NCBI GenBank assembly: GCA_039621445.1
Contig: CP154954.1
Coordinates: 52,861,357 to 52,925,356 of the forward strand
Reading direction: 5' to 3'
Length of the DNA stretch: 64,000 nt
DNA from: Euglena gracilis
Taxonomy: Eukaryota > Euglenida > Euglenophyceae > Euglenales
This document shows, piece after piece, positions 1 to 48,584 of the stretch. The translations under genes and the position numbers were made by a program. The notes under the pieces were generated by a model. It made no database searches. It was not told where the DNA came from and saw only the letters and a list, made by a program, of their open reading frames with translations. Every line of letters starts with the position of its first letter. Positions within the stretch are counted from its first letter, which is position 1.

Positions 1-240
1 AAATAAGACCCTCTCCGGACTTTTCCTTTGTATATGGCTCCGTTTAGGGCTCCCAGAACCATTTGGGATAGGTCCATGGTGGTAATTATCCTGAGCCAAC
101 CCTGAAGGGAGGGGGGGAGGGGGGGGTGCAACGGAGGGTTTTCCCTCCCTGGTGAGCCTTGCTATCACCCATGAAGGGATAAGAGCACCATAACCCCCTG
201 GCTCCTGAGGGGGGGGGCTTTCATGAGGAGAGCATGGTGA

Positions 241-35861
<35,621 letters not shown>

Positions 35862-37456
35862 GGTCCCCCGCCCGCCCTTTTAGTGAACCCTACCTGCGGC
35901 TGCAACATCTGCCCAATTTTTTTCTTTGGTTGGACTTTGGCCAGCAACGGCCTGCCACAGTTGGCCGCAGCTCCAACCGCGGATGTTCCCAAAAATAGTG
36001 TGATTGGGACCATGGCTGGCTGCGACCAGGGTGCCCAGACATGAATTCCCATGGGATTTGTGGTTGCAATGTGTGCGCACAAATCGGCCCCCACAGAGCA
36101 CCAGACCTCTAAGCCACCCAATTAGATGGGGAGGGCACCCTCACTCGGCGCTGGTTGGGCGGCTGTGCCCTGTAGAGGCCAATAAAACGACGTTGGGTGG
36201 CAACGATTCACCTTTTTCAAGAGAACCTTGACAGTAACCTGGCCCAAATCCCACGAATAGCCTCATTTCCAGTTTGTCTAACGGTGGGGTGGAGCCGTGG
36301 CTGGCCATGGCTGGCGAGGCCGAAGGCAAGCCAACCACAGAAGTGAAACCATGTTTTGGTTGGAACAGGGGCCGGCTGCGGCTGGCCACAATCCAAGCAG
36401 TCTTGACAAGATGATTGCTTGAAAGACCGCAGCCAGCTGGCCGGCCGTGGCCAACCAAAGCGGATGCAACCCACCCCCCAACGCTTTCGGGTTGGGCGTC
36501 ATTCAACCCCCCCTGGGCGTTTCACAAGACGCCCCTCGCCTCAGTCCAGCAGGCCGAGGCCTGCCAGCATGCACCGCCGCACTGCAGCGACGGGTTCCAT
36601 GTGTCCGCCCTGTGAAACTTTCCTTCCTTCCAACTCCCTCCCCTGAATTTCGGGGAAGGTCTTCACCCTGTACAGCCGTGGCCAGCGCTTTGCAATGTGC
36701 TGCCTCGCAACCCCACCAACAGGAGGGAGAGAGGCAAATTAATGTCTTGCCATGGTTTTGGTACACCTGCTGAACCCCAGTGCGCGCAGTTTGAGCTGAG
36801 CCAATCCCCCCCAAGTAATAATGAAACCTGGTTTTGTGTTTCGCAGGCGACCCAGCCTGGCCCAGCGTTCTGGCCCGACCTGGCCCGGCTGTCTGGACCG
36901 GCTCGGCCCACCCGGCGGCCCGGCATCATTGTACCGTTTTCGAGATATTTTTGGAAACATCGATTTTTTGACCCCCAAAACAACCCAAAATGGCCCCAAA
37001 AATGGGACAAATGTGGCCAAAAAACTCATGCTCCAATGCTCCATTGCATAACTCAGGCTCCACGTGGACTTTGGGAAAACAGCAAGGCATGGTCAAACAG
37101 GGCATTCTAGGTCGTCCGGACTTTTCCTTTGATTTTGCTTCATCTTTGAAATATTTCACCCCCCAAACCGCCCAAAAACACCCTGAAATGGCCGATTTGG
37201 GCAAAAAAAACAACAGAACACAGACACACTGCTCCAGGGGTACATTTTTGTCTGACAAACACTTTCGGAGACAATGTACGTTTTTTCAATATATATGTAT
37301 ATATTACATAATATATTTATATATGTATATATTATAGAAATGATATATAATATCATATAATATATATACATATATAAATTATACATTATACATATTACAT
37401 ATATACATATATTTGTATATGTATGCATATATATGTATGTATGTATATACATATAT
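35862..37456. other. Gene-poor stretch
   Basis: No gene is supported. GC-rich blocks with repeated GGCTGGC/GGCCATGG phrases (36010-36470) and two nearly mirrored phrases with (A/C)CCCCCAAAAC (36970 and 37160) are present, followed by a TA-rich microsatellite from about 37289. Confidence 0.4.
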
Positions 37457-38741
37457 GGCAGCGAGATCCTACTTGCCCCCCCCCCCCCCGGGGCCGAGTA
37501 GAATCTCCAGGGGGGGGGCCAGGCTCCCGCGTCCGATCTTCGGGGAAATTTGGGGTTATTGTTGGGGATGGGGTTAGGGTTCCGACCGTATTCCCATCGG
37601 GTCTCCCTTTTTGAGAATTTAGGGAGAGGTTAGGCCGCACGGCGGACAAAATTCGGGGGAATTCCGGTCGAATTTGGGTATTTTGGGGGCCAACGGGGCG
37701 ATTCCAAAATCTTCCCAACGGAATCCAATGTCTGGCCCAACTTTGGTCCTCTTGGCCCCCCGGGGGAGGGGCAAGTACAGGTTGCCAACACAAAAAACAT
37801 ACCCCCCCTGACAGCACAAAAAACATACCCCCCCTTTTTTTTTCAGTTTTTGTGGCAGCCATAACTTCGGCTGTGCACCATGTTGAGGTCTCGGACATAC
37901 TCCATATTGTTGCCTGTGAAATACCCATCCAAAAATGTCTCTGTGCATTTTCCTCGATTCCCCCTCCACCCCGAGTTATGGGCCCCTCAAAAGTGCTCCG
38001 CACACGACAAGCGAAAATTTTTGAAAAACATGGATTTTGGGCCGGGTTGGAATAATAAACAGCTCACCACTCGGGAACCCTAAGGAGTTGGGCTCTGGAA
38101 CTTGGTGGGTCGGATTGGCCATGAAATAGGCTTCAAAAAATATCTACATCAAAATTTGCCATCTCGACACCCAGAAAAAGTTATTTTATGGTTTTTGGGG
38201 CCAGCTCCAAAAAAATTTAGCCCTTTTTGTGTGGGAAAACCTAAAAAACACACATTTTTTAGGTTTTCCCACACAAAAAGGGCTAAATTTTTTTGGAGCT
38301 GGCCCCAAAAACCATAAAATAACTTTTTCTGGGTGTCGAGATGGCAAATTTTGATGTAGATATTTTTTGAAGCCTATTTCATGGCCAATCCGACCCACCA
38401 AGTTCCAGAGCCCAACTCCTTAGGGTTCCCGAGTGGTGAGCTGTTTATTATTCCAACCCGGCCCAAAATCCATGTTTTTCAAAAATTTTCGCTTGTCGTG
38501 TGCGGAGCACTTTTGAGGGGCCCATAACTCGGGGTGGAGGGGGAATCGAGGAAAATGCAGAGAGACATTTTTGGATGGGTATTTCACAGGCAACAATATG
38601 GAGTATGTCCGAGACCTCAACATGGTGCACAGCCGAAGTTATGGCTGCCACAAAAACTGAAAAAAAAAGGGGGGGGTATGTTTTTTGTGTTGTTAGGGGG
38701 GGGATGTTTTTTGTGTTGGCAACCTGTAGAATCTCGCTGCC
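37457..38741. mobile_element. GGCAG-TIR element containing a large palindrome
   Basis: It starts GGCAGCGAGATCCTACTTG and ends GTAGAATCTCGCTGCC, with TA microsatellite on both sides. The left 300 bp are an inverted copy of the telomere-like repeat body (with GGTTAGGGTT near 37571); the rest is the palindrome listed next. No transposase is encoded. Confidence 0.75.
37777..38727. repeat. Near-perfect 950-bp palindrome
   Basis: The arms 37777-38248 and 38255-38727 are inverse copies around the loop CACACA, with small differences mostly in C/G runs. Because of the symmetry the same 71-residue and 67-residue frames appear on both strands. They contain no known motif and are probably not genes. Confidence 0.9.
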
Positions 38742-38796
38742 ATATATATAATATATATACATATACATACATATACATATATACATACATATATGC
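38742..38796. repeat. TA/CATA microsatellite between elements
   Basis: An ATATAC microsatellite separates two GGCAG-ended elements. Equivalent tracts lie at 37289-37456 and 39271-39412. Confidence 0.9.
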
Positions 38797-39270
38797 GGCA
38801 GCCCCCAACTATAGGGCCCCCCAGGGGGGGGTCCCTATAGTTGGGAGAGGGGGTCAAAATATATTTTTTGCGTTAATGATGGAATATGGTTGGTTATGAT
38901 GGAATATGGTTAGATGGTGGGCATCTCCCACGTCCGACCTTTCCCGCGTTTCGGTCCCGCGGGGCCCGAACGGCGCCGGATCCGGGCAAAATCGGTCGGA
39001 TCCGGGGAGATTTGGCACTTAATTTTAGGAATAGAGTTAGGGTTGGGATTGGCACGCCGAATGTTGGCACTTTTTGGGAGGGTTTAGATTTAGGGTTAGG
39101 GTTAGGGTTAGGCCCAACTTGTGGACGGGTGTTTGGTGTACAAGTTAGGCCTAACCCTAACCCTAAGTCGCGCACCTAACCCCTATTTCATCATTAGCGC
39201 AAAAAAACTTTTACCGCCCCCCTCCCAACTTTAGGGACCCCCCCTGGGGACCCTACAGCTGGGGGCTGCC
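38797..39270. mobile_element. GGCAG-TIR element with telomere-like interior
   Basis: It starts GGCAGCCCCCAACTATAGGG and ends CCCTACAGCTGGGGGCTGCC. The interior has TTAGGGTTAGGGTTAGG (39095) and its inverse CCTAACCCTAACCCTAA (39150), plus the GGCGCCGGATCCGG body seen at 15640. Confidence 0.75.
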
Positions 39271-39412
39271 ATACATGCATATATTGTGTATATATATACA
39301 TATATATGCATATATATACATATATATGCATATATATACATATATATATACATATACATATACATATATATGTATATATATATAGAAATATATATATGTA
39401 TGTATGTATGTT

Positions 39413-41400
39413 TCGCCAGCGGGATCCGGTCGCTCGCGATTGAAAAAAAATTCTGGGTCCGGGGTCATGATGATAATCTGCCGTTTTCATTACCTACCCA
39501 GACTGGGGGGGGAGGGGTTGGACCCCTGTGCCCTGGTAGTAAGCTTTGCTTTTACTCTAAAGAGATAGGGAGAAGAGCAGGGAGGATTTATGGACTCGAA
39601 CAAGTCTGAAAGGAGTGAAACAGAAAAGAACAGAATAAAAAATACCACCTGTGGGGAGAGAGAGGGAACCCATTAGGACATCCTAATAGGATCTGCTCTC
39701 ATATTACTTCCCCATTGGAAGATCAGAGATACACAGTGCTATCAAACGCATTTCTGGGTTCCAGGGCACTGCAAAGAAGGACCTGGTATGGGGTGGTGTT
39801 CACAACTGTCCGGAGCACGGCGGGGGGCTGGAAAAAAACATGGTGTTTCTGACCCTCGACAAATAGGCATCCTGGCGCAACCGCTTAACTCTCAGGTATG
39901 CCTAGAGGCACTGTTCGAGATCTTGCTGGGTGGAATAGCTATCACCCGATCGACTCTGCTCAAAAAGGTGTTCACTCAGCAACCCCCCTTATTCGGATAA
40001 TAATGGACCGGGGGTATTATTTAGGGTTAACCAGAAGTTTTATTTCCACCCAAGTACATAGGAAAAAAAGTTGCAAGTCCACCGCCCCCCCAGGTATTTG
40101 ATCTTTTGCAAAGGCCATGTTCCCAGAAAGCAATTTTTATTGTGTATTTCTATGAAATATTTTTTGAAATTGTCGACATTTTGGCAAATCCGAAGTTGAT
40201 CTTTTGGAGTTTTTGTTGATTTTTATACAAATGCCTCCATTTGACCAGCACAAAAAGGAAGGAAATTCCTTTTTCCGACATGAAAGGCCGGAGTTTTTGA
40301 GTCATTACATAACCCCCTCCCTGGTGCTTGTCGATTTGTCAGTATAAAATAAGCAACAGGCCCCGGTGCTTGCTGATGTTTTACGTTGCTGTGACAGGGG
40401 CAGGGATATTGCTCAGGAAATGCGCACATGATAAACACATTTGTTGCTGTTTCTGCTTTTTTTTGCAAACCACCATAGAAAGAACGTCATGGCCAATATT
40501 ATTTCATTATTCCGCTGCTCCTGATTAATTGGAGCACTTTCTTTGCTTTTGGGTGAAAAAAATTTTCTGGTAAAGTTGTGGAGCTGTGGGACGTGGCAGG
40601 TTCTTGGGCACGACAGTCAGACAGCACAGCAGAGGATACCACATCAGGGAATAGGTGTGGTAACCTTTCTTCGAGGACCCTTTCCTTCAGTGTACATGTT
40701 TGTACATGCAGTCCATCACTCCCTTCTTGTTCTTTTGATGTCCACTGGCAACGATACAATGCTCTCCTTTAATTTCACGATACGCCGCATTTTGTCGATG
40801 TTTGATGCACTCTTCAGTCTCCATGCCGTTCTATGGGCGACGCTTCTGGAGGTGTTCCTATGAGCAGGGATTTCATTTCATATCCACCCCCCCCCCCCAA
40901 ATGGAAAAGGCTTACCATCAGTATTTTTGGTGAGGGTTTGGGTGGACCATCCTCAAAATGGCGAGAAGGAACTTCTTATTTTTGCATTTTGGGCTGCTCG
41001 TATTGCGCCAGCTGATTCTTTGTTGTCACAGGGGACCACACATTGGGGTGATGGGATTCCAGGGCGATGGCCCTCCCCCCCTGGCCCCCCCCCATTGTCA
41101 GGTTCCTGACTGGACATTTTGTAAGGAGTAAACACAGAAGAGAGTCAGCAAAAGTACAAGCAGTTAAATGATCAAACAACCGAATTGAGATAAAAACAGA
41201 GATGGACAAATTATTCCCAAAGAAATGAATAAAGAGCAGCACAATCAGCATCAGCAGCAGCAATAGTATGGCTCTGTATAAAATGTGTGCAGTGCCTGCC
41301 CTCACTCTGTTGCTCCCCCGCATTGTGATGATACATGATATTCCCTGCCAGTCGGCAAGCCTCATGATTTGGTTGTGCAATTTTTCTGTAGTCTCTGAAA
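39413..41400. other. Gene-poor stretch
   Basis: No gene is supported. A + frame at 40543-40863 is fairly hydrophobic at its C-terminus (SLHAVLWATLLEVF) but shows no family or clear splice context. Confidence 0.3.
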
Positions 41401-43160
41401 TGATTCCCCTCCTGGCCCACCTTGGCACTGGCCGAAAGCGTCGCCTCGCCGTCCGTCAGCGTCGTGGGTCTCCCCTGCTGCACTGCGTTAACGTCCAGGG
41501 TGCCTTGCCAGGGCGCATGCGTGCCTTGCACCATGGCCGTACCTTTCGTTGGCCCCTGTTTGCCGGCCCATGTTTGCACCGAAGGCGCCGTCACATTTTG
41601 ACCAGGAATCCTACATGCATGACCCTGACCCAACAGCAACCACACAAATTTGAATTGTGGAGGGTGTGGGACTTTTTTTTTTTAGGAATTGGTCGATTCA
41701 TGAGTTTTGAGTTTCGAGTGGAGTCATTGGAGTGATTGGGGGGAGGGGGGGCGCGAAATGGCAACCTCATATGTGTTCCAACAATGGCCGATGTCTTCGA
41801 GTTGCATGGCGAACGCCGTCGATTGTTGGTCAACAATGGAGGGGGGTCCCTTGCAGTTCTGCTGGCGCTTTTCCCTTCCCAAGCTTCACTCGCTTGGCTG
41901 GGGCCGCAGGGTCCAAAGCGGACCCTACCAAGCGTGGGCCGACGCCACAGCCAAGCCCCAGGCTTGGCCCTCCTGCTGCCATTGCAGCCCCAGCCCAGGC
42001 CTGTGGCCGTCCCTTCCCCCCCCCCCCCCCCCCCCGGCCAGGAGCCTCTCGGCCGCAAGACACACACCTCACATCCCGCGGCGAGGTGCACGGGTGCCCC
42101 CCGGCCCCGAACCGCACCTGTACGCCGGCGGCCCCAAACCCAAGCTGCCCTTGCCCCCCCACCTCCGATGCGTGTTCATGTCAAGTGAAAACCATCCCAC
42201 CTGGCCAAGGACCTGCAACTGGGTTGCTTGACCGCTGGGTCTCTATCAGGCTTCTTTTTCAGAAAGACCCCTTGGGGGAGGGGCAGGGCTGTGTGGGAAT
42301 CCCTGAAACCCCAAGGGTGTTTGGGGGTGTTCGGGTCGGACCCCCCTTCCCATCCTGGGTGGGTGGGGCCCTCCCAACCAGCCCTTCCCGCATTTCTTGT
42401 GGCGCCCATTTTTAGGTGAAAATCTTTTCCTTCGGCACCTTTGGCGCCGAAGAACTTTTTTTTCTTCACTGTGTGATGGTGAGCCGGGGGTCGACCCCCC
42501 CCCCCCAGGAGGAGTGGGTGGGTCGGGGATGGACCATGGAGTTGGTGGAGGCCTGGGTGTGGGTTTTGGGTTTTTTTTTTGGGAAATACCGATTCAGATG
42601 TCCCGGTTTTGGGGGGGGGTCTCCCCGAGGGGTTCCCACGCTGGGTCGATGGGGGGGACATCTCTATGCAGGTATTTTCTCCCCCCAGGGACACTGGCGA
42701 ACCTGCCAGGAATGAGTCTTGTACTGTCCCGGGGATGATTGAAGGCTCTCGATTTCTTTTTAATACGAAGGCTCACTTTTTTTTTCTGAAGCTAAACTCG
42801 TTTTGGGACGCTAAACTCGTTTTGGGACTCCCAGCGCACGAGTGCCAAGTCGGACTGGCAGGGCAAGGGTTGCCCTCTGCTGGCTCCAAAGCAAGCGATC
42901 TCCTTTCTGCGGGGTGTCCGGCTGTCAGGCTCATCAACGCGCCATTTGTCATTCATATCATTTGTCGTAAATGCGTTTTGACGGATGGCCAACTGCCTCT
43001 CTTCCACTGTCTGGCCCTTCCCCATCGGACGCCTCTGCAGAGCGTCCCATCCGCTTGACGGAGGCGCTGCATCCGACTGACGTCCTGCTCTGGCTACACA
43101 CCACCTCGTGGGAGGCCTTTTGCAGGCCTTGCCTTGCAAAAGGTCTGGTGTGTGGCGCAC
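41401..43160. other. GC-rich blocks, possible exons of unknown gene
   Basis: Two minus-strand frames look protein-like: 41420-41605 (with PSVQTWAGKQGPTKGT and NAVQQGRPTTLTDGEATL) and 42800-43060 (with GKGQTVEERQLAIRQNAF and SRTPRRKEIACFGASRGQ). A + frame at 41770-41850 reads NLICVPTMADVFELHGERR. No family, consistent strand or splice chain could be established. Confidence 0.2.
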
Positions 43161-44202
43161 CGCGGACTGGTTCGGATAGCGCTATACGATCCGGATTGTC
43201 CGTGTGTGGGTGCATGATGCATTGTGACCTCTGGCACACCCCCTGACTGGGTTGTCCGTCCGCTCTCCCCTGCTTAGTTTTTACAACAACGCAGCCGGCA
43301 TATTTTCATCATGCATGTGTCGTGGCGTGTCTTGTGTCTTCAACCCCCAACGGGAATTGCATTTCGGTGGTATTGCAATCAGACGGCATGATATTTTGCA
43401 TTGTGTTGTGGCCCACTGTAATGTGTTGTGGTGTGTTAACTGTATATATTGTGTGTGTTTGAGTTTACATGTATCCTGCAGATTTTCACTTTGAAGTGTT
43501 GTATTGCATTGAGTCCGCACACCGATTTGTGGTGCACATTTGCTCTTCGTACACCATGTAAACCCTATCGCTGGTCGTTGTTTTGCTGTCTCGATTTTTC
43601 AAACCCCAGTTTTTGATGAATTTGTTTGGTTATTTTTAGCAAATGAGGGTTTAATTTTTTTGTGGGCCTTGTGTCGGTCTTCTCCTGATGAATTTTCCCC
43701 CTCTCCAAATGGGCTGAAAATGAATCCTGTTTTGAAAATTTCCACGCTCTTTCTTCCTCCAGCCAGAAAAAAAATTGTCTCATTTTTTTGTCTTTTTGAA
43801 GGATTTTTTTTTCTAGTTTGGGAGGTCCGGCGTGGGGGCTTTCCCATCTCAGAGAATGGGGCTAAGCCAACGGAAAACCCTGCCCGGCACCAGCAACGCA
43901 GATGGTGCTGTAGGGAAGGCAGGCGCCCTCTTTTGTCCCCTCCTCAATGCCACTACTACCGCACTGCCCTCCTGTGCTCTCCTGTGACTTCGACGTTTAC
44001 GTTTGGCTTTGTGCGTTCTGTTGGAGTTGTTTAGAAAGCAGTGCGGCAACAAACTGCAGCATATTTTGCACCTGGTGCGGGGGGGGGGTCGCTGGGGATG
44101 CTTCCGCACCGCGTGCACTGCGTGCGGCACCGCATGGCGCAGCTCGTGCACCGCTGGTGCACCACACGAGAAGAATCATTTCCAAATGTGCAATTTTAAA
44201 AA
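43161..44202. other. Flank of the outer retrotransposon
   Basis: No gene is supported. An AT-rich part (43280-43840) is followed by a GC-rich part up to the insertion site. ATAC at 44203-44206 is the left copy of the proposed target duplication. Confidence 0.35.
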
Positions 44203-44206
44203 ATAC

Positions 44207-45484
44207 TGTTAACGCGGGACGCCCACCCCGTGTCCGCCCCCCCCGAGGGGGAACCCGGGATGGGCCTCCGGCGGCGTAGGATCTTTATTCCCCACCTCAG
44301 TTTCAGGGGATCCAACACAAACTCGAATCCCTTCGGGCTCTTGCGTATCCCCAAACATACCTGGGTCACTTCTGGGTAAAACCAGGGTGGGCTCAGGTCC
44401 CTGATTCCTACCCAACCCCCTTGTCAGGTCCAGGGGGGGGGGAAGAACTCCCCGCCATATGGACTCCTTCCCAACCCCACACCATTCCTCCCGGATGAAA
44501 CATTTCCAGACTGTTTCTGGGTAAATCCAAGGTCTATGTTGGGAAAACAAAACCCAAACAAACAGGCAAAACAACCTGACTTCGCAACCAACAAAACAAA
44601 GGTTCACGAGTGACCGTTCAGCCGACGAATGTTACCGCAGTTTCAAATTCTGACAATGTCTTTGATTGAAGTCCTTGACTTCTTTCAATGATGTTTCATA
44701 GTCCAAGAATCTTGACAACTTGCATGTTTGAGAAACTGGGGACACTGGGAAACCCACTGTGGAAAGTGGAACATGAAAAACAAATGTGCAGAACGCGGGC
44801 AACTCAATGAGACTATGCGCCATACCAAACCCCACCTCCCAATACTGCCCACTGCCCTTTTCACACTTATGCATGTGCTGGCTGGGTTCTTGGAAGGTTA
44901 CTGATTAGGCATGGCCACAGATTAGGATAGGAGCCTATGCCAAGGCACTCCCTACCTTTGGCGTCATTCCCTCCTCTCTTCCTGCGCCCTGTCCCCCAGG
45001 TCCCACACTCTGGAAAATGACTCTGGCCATTATTCCGTATGTGAGAACCCAACTTTCATCCTGGAAGAAAAATCCAAAGTGCAAAGATATTTCTCCCCTA
45101 GCATTCCAGGTCACAGGCCAGTATAACCAACCACAGGGTCACACACTGGCTCCGACAAGCTTGCAAACAAACGGCCATTCACCTTTCGGGAGGCGCAGGG
45201 GTTATGTGCGGTCATAGCGACTCCTCACACACACTCCCCCCCCCCTTTTAGCGCTCAGAAAGACCTTGAATCCCCACCCGTGGGGATGCCAAGAGGAACA
45301 TTTCTTCCGCCTCGGCAGGAGGCACCCAAGGACCTGCCCCCCCCCCCAAACCTCAGGAGGGGCGGGACAATTTCTCCTCACTCTTCACATTGTTCGCGGG
45401 GTAAGCGGACTGACCACGGGAAGCCTCACCCCCCCTTCAGCGGAGTGGGTGTTCTTCCCGCAGGTTTCCCGGACCCCCCCCACA
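44207..45484 (-). repeat. Outer element, 3' LTR
   Basis: On the minus strand it starts TGTGGGGGGGGTCCGGG and ends GTTAACA. Differences from the right LTR are scattered substitutions (a few dozen by eye) and a short insertion near 62800. The last six bases differ between copies (GTTAACA against CGAACT), so this boundary is less sure. Confidence 0.8.
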
Positions 45485-47582
45485 CCCCCCTACTCAAAAC
45501 GTTTCTCCCAGAAACTTCTACACTCCACCGACCGTAGGGAGGCGGGGTCCGGAAACCTGCCTCACTCCACCAAACAAAAGTCCGATGTCGGCCCGAAGCA
45601 CCGACACCTTCACCTGGACACTTGCGGGACGCCCCCCCCCCCCCGCTGGGAGGGAAGGCTCCACATACAGGCGATCTCCCCGCTGGGAAAACCTGTTCAT
45701 CTGGGGCTGCCCCCCCCCCCTGGGACGGCTCGTTCACTGGAGTTTGCCCCCCCTGGGAGGTCTTGACGGACCTCCTCGCAGAAAGGGCCCCACATTTTCA
45801 AGATGTCTCCCCCGCTGGGAAGGCACCGTTCCCAACGAATTCCCTCCTCCCCGTGGGGAGGGCTCAACATGCAAGCGGCCTCCCCCGCTGGGAAAGCCTG
45901 ATCATTCGAGGACCCCCCCCCCCGGGAAGGTTCGCCGGATGCCACCCTCCGGGAAGGCTATCACATTGACCACACCATTCTGGTCACAGGGAGGGGTTTT
46001 CACAGGTGAACCCGAAACCTGCCGTTAGGGTTTTCACCCACAGCCCTGCTTGCCGCATGGTTCCCCCCCCATCGCCCTCCGGGGGTTCTAACTCCGTTGG
46101 CCACTGGGTCAGGCAGGGGGTGCTCTCGGGACCCCCTCCCCCAGGACCATTCGCCGGATGCCTCCTGTTGACCACACCATTCTGGTCACAGGGAGGGGTT
46201 TTCACAGGTGAACCCGAAACCTGCCGTTAGGGTTTTCACCCACAGCCCTACTTCCCGCATGGTTCCCCCCCCCCATCGTCCTCCGGGGGTTCTTACTCCG
46301 TTGGCCCCTGGGTCAGGCAGGGGGTGCTCTCGGGACCCCCTCCCCCAGGACCATTTCTTTATTCCTAGCGTGCTTCGGTTCTGAATCCGAGTCTCCACCG
46401 AATTTGGGCACATCACAGATCCCAACTCCGGAAAAACTGTAAAACTGAAAGACTGGGGGGGTCGCACCCTTTTCACTCCGACCTGCTTCAGCAGGCGGGG
46501 TAGGGACTCCCTATTGACCAGCCCCAGGCTTGGCACCCTTTGAAGTTCGGCCCTCACCTTTTCTGCAACCTGAGCTCTGCAGGGTCCCCTCCTCCAGGGG
46601 AATAAGGACTCCATGTTTGAACCGAACTTCAAATCAAACTTTTCCACATCACCCACACAAGATCCCCAACTGGGCACAACATGCAATCCAACTCGGAAGA
46701 GCTGCAGAACCAACCACACAAGAATGCCCCCTCGACAATCTTCGACGCCCACCCCAGGTCCATGGTTGCACGCCAACCTTGCTCCAGGATGGGTGAACTC
46801 CCTCCCCAGAGGTTCACAACCACAAAATGCTGTTTCTCGGGCTGCACCACCTGGGGTTGCCAAGGTCACAGCCACTCCCCCCCCCCCCCCCAGGTGGGCC
46901 CTTTCCTCGGTTGGTGTCCCCCCCCCCCCAGGAGGACTGACCACCGGAAGACACCCCCCCCCCCAGTGGGAGGTCTCCCTGAAAACAGTTGCCTCCCCCC
47001 CAGAGGCCCCTTTCATCGGTTGGTGTTCCCCCCTGCTGGGAGGACTCACCAAAAACGGGCTTCCCCGCTGGGAAGACTTCATGCAAGCCAAGTGTCTCTC
47101 CCCCTGGAGGACTCAACACACGCTGGATGCTCCCTCCGGGAGAGCTTTCTTCACCTTTCACCGATTCTTCGCATAGACAAAGCAAACAAAAAGACGGACA
47201 ATACCTCTCAACTCCTGAACTGGAGTCGAGACTGCACAACACTCGCTGCGACCCCCCTACTCAGGCCTTTGCAGGGGGGACCCCCCTCTCCGGTGCTGGC
47301 TTTTTCCTTTTTCGGCGAGTACACAATCCTGCCGTCTCATTTTGACAATCACCCTCCTTGATGCACTCTGATCTCCCTGGAAGCTGAACTGGGCTGTTGA
47401 GGGATCCCGAAACGTGGCAGACCCCAAATACATGGAACTTTCTGCAAAAGTCCCAAGGGACGTGCCCAAAATTGGCTGGGCGTGGGGGGTTCCGGCTCCC
47501 ACACCAGCGATTTTCAGCCTCGTGCGCAAATCTTCATCCCCCCCATCAAACACTGGACTCAGAGTCACTAATGGCAGAAAAA
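45485..47582 (-). other. Outer element, 3' interior
   Basis: This stretch has C/G-rich short repeats of a GCTGGGAAGGC type and a tandem duplication of about 202 bp (45969-46170 and 46171-46372) containing ACCATTCTGGTCACAGGGAG. A minus frame of about 300 residues (46186-47091) has a region reading VAEKVRAELQRVPSLGLVNR but no recognisable domain. It may be non-coding spacer, as is common in LARDs. Confidence 0.5.
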
Positions 47583-48584
47583 TCAACCCTCCCCCCCATC
47601 CCACGGGAACTTCTGGGCATCCAACGGTGGCGGGGGAGGATGTGCCGTCGGCAAATCCGCTTGCGGAACCCCCATGATCTGGAAATGGGGAATCAACACT
47701 GCTGTCTGAGCGTCTGCCACATGCATGACACACTCGATGCCTGACTCTGCCCAAGACCTGTCCCACCCAGGGGAATTGTGTGGGTTTCCCGACCCCCTGG
47801 TGGGCATGCTGGGCTGGGCTATCAAACTCGCGGTGGGTTTGGGCAAAGCTGAAACCAATGGAATGGGGGGCTGGGGTTCCGCCTCAACCCCCACTAAATC
47901 CTCCCCCCTCCCTGCTGCCTTCACCCCGATTCCTATCACAGGAAATCGTCCTTTGACGGCAGGACATTCCCTGGATGGAAAATTTAAATTCTGCTGGCTG
48001 CCCCACTGGACTAGCTCTTGAACTGTCGGTTCTGGCTGAGCCGTCGGTTCTGGCTGGGCTGGCCCCTCTGCAGCTTGCTGGGGCTGAGTTGGCAAGGGCT
48101 GGGCTGCCCCCTGCCCACTCGACCCGTGACATATGTCTTGTGAACTCGCAGAAGGGGTGGCTGGGGAAAAAAGACCAGGTGGACTGTGACTCGGAAGTTG
48201 CTCACCCAAATCCATCAGAGAATGCATGCGATCCGAACAGGACCGCAACTTTTCAAGCCATGCCAACCTCTTTTTCCTGCAATTTTCAGCCTCCGCACGA
48301 AATCTTTCCACCCTTTCAGAAGCCAGACGCATTCTGTTGGCCCAGCCAGCAGGACTGACGTCTGTGCCTGCCGTCCCTGCCGACATTGCAAACCCTGCCT
48401 GAAATTGCAACTCTGATTCTGGCTTCACGACTGGACTTGAAGATTGTTCACCGGCTGACCGCACTGACTCTGGGGCAACTGATTGGGGAGAGGTCGGACC
48501 ATGATTATTTGAACATGCCCAGTTGAAATTGCTTCTCTGAAACTGGCTCATGGACCCTCCCCAACTCTGCCAATCCCAGACCAT
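47583..48584 (-). CDS. Outer element, gag-like ORF, 3' part
   Basis: Reading leftwards from the inner insertion: MVWDWQSWGGSMSQFQRSNF, then a Ser-rich part, ELQFQAGFAMSAGTAG, and a charged helix with RVERFRAEAENCRKK likely to form a coiled coil, then Pro/Gln-rich sequence. The motif LQFQ-x-G-x-A is shared with the other part (LQFQLGIALA), which suggests one protein or a repeat. After removal of the inner element the two frames differ by one base at the junction, so the ORF was already broken or has decayed. Confidence 0.5.
   Translation of the reverse strand: MVWDWQSWGGSMSQFQRSNFNWACSNNHGPTSPQSVAPESVRSAGEQSSSPVVKPESELQFQAGFAMSAGTAGTDVSPAGWANRMRLASERVERFRAEAENCRKKRLAWLEKLRSCSDRMHSLMDLGEQLPSHSPPGLFSPATPSASSQDICHGSSGQGAAQPLPTQPQQAAEGPAQPEPTAQPEPTVQELVQWGSQQNLNFPSRECPAVKGRFPVIGIGVKAAGRGEDLVGVEAEPQPPIPLVSALPKPTASLIAQPSMPTRGSGNPHNSPGWDRSWAESGIECVMHVADAQTAVLIPHFQIMGVPQADLPTAHPPPPPLDAQKFPWDGGEG
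48581..48584. repeat. Target duplication CCAT of inner element (left)
   Basis: It is repeated at 60923-60926 directly after the right LTR. Joining the two flanks at CCAT restores continuous outer-element sequence. Confidence 0.85.

Noticed and set aside
38102-38401. Two identical 71-residue genes on opposite strands
   Set aside because: They mirror each other because they lie across the palindrome axis; no motif or start context supports them.
46186-47091. 300-residue minus ORF as a pol gene of the outer element
   Set aside because: No RT, integrase, protease or RNase H motif is present; the tandem and C/G repeats of the region explain much of the open frame.
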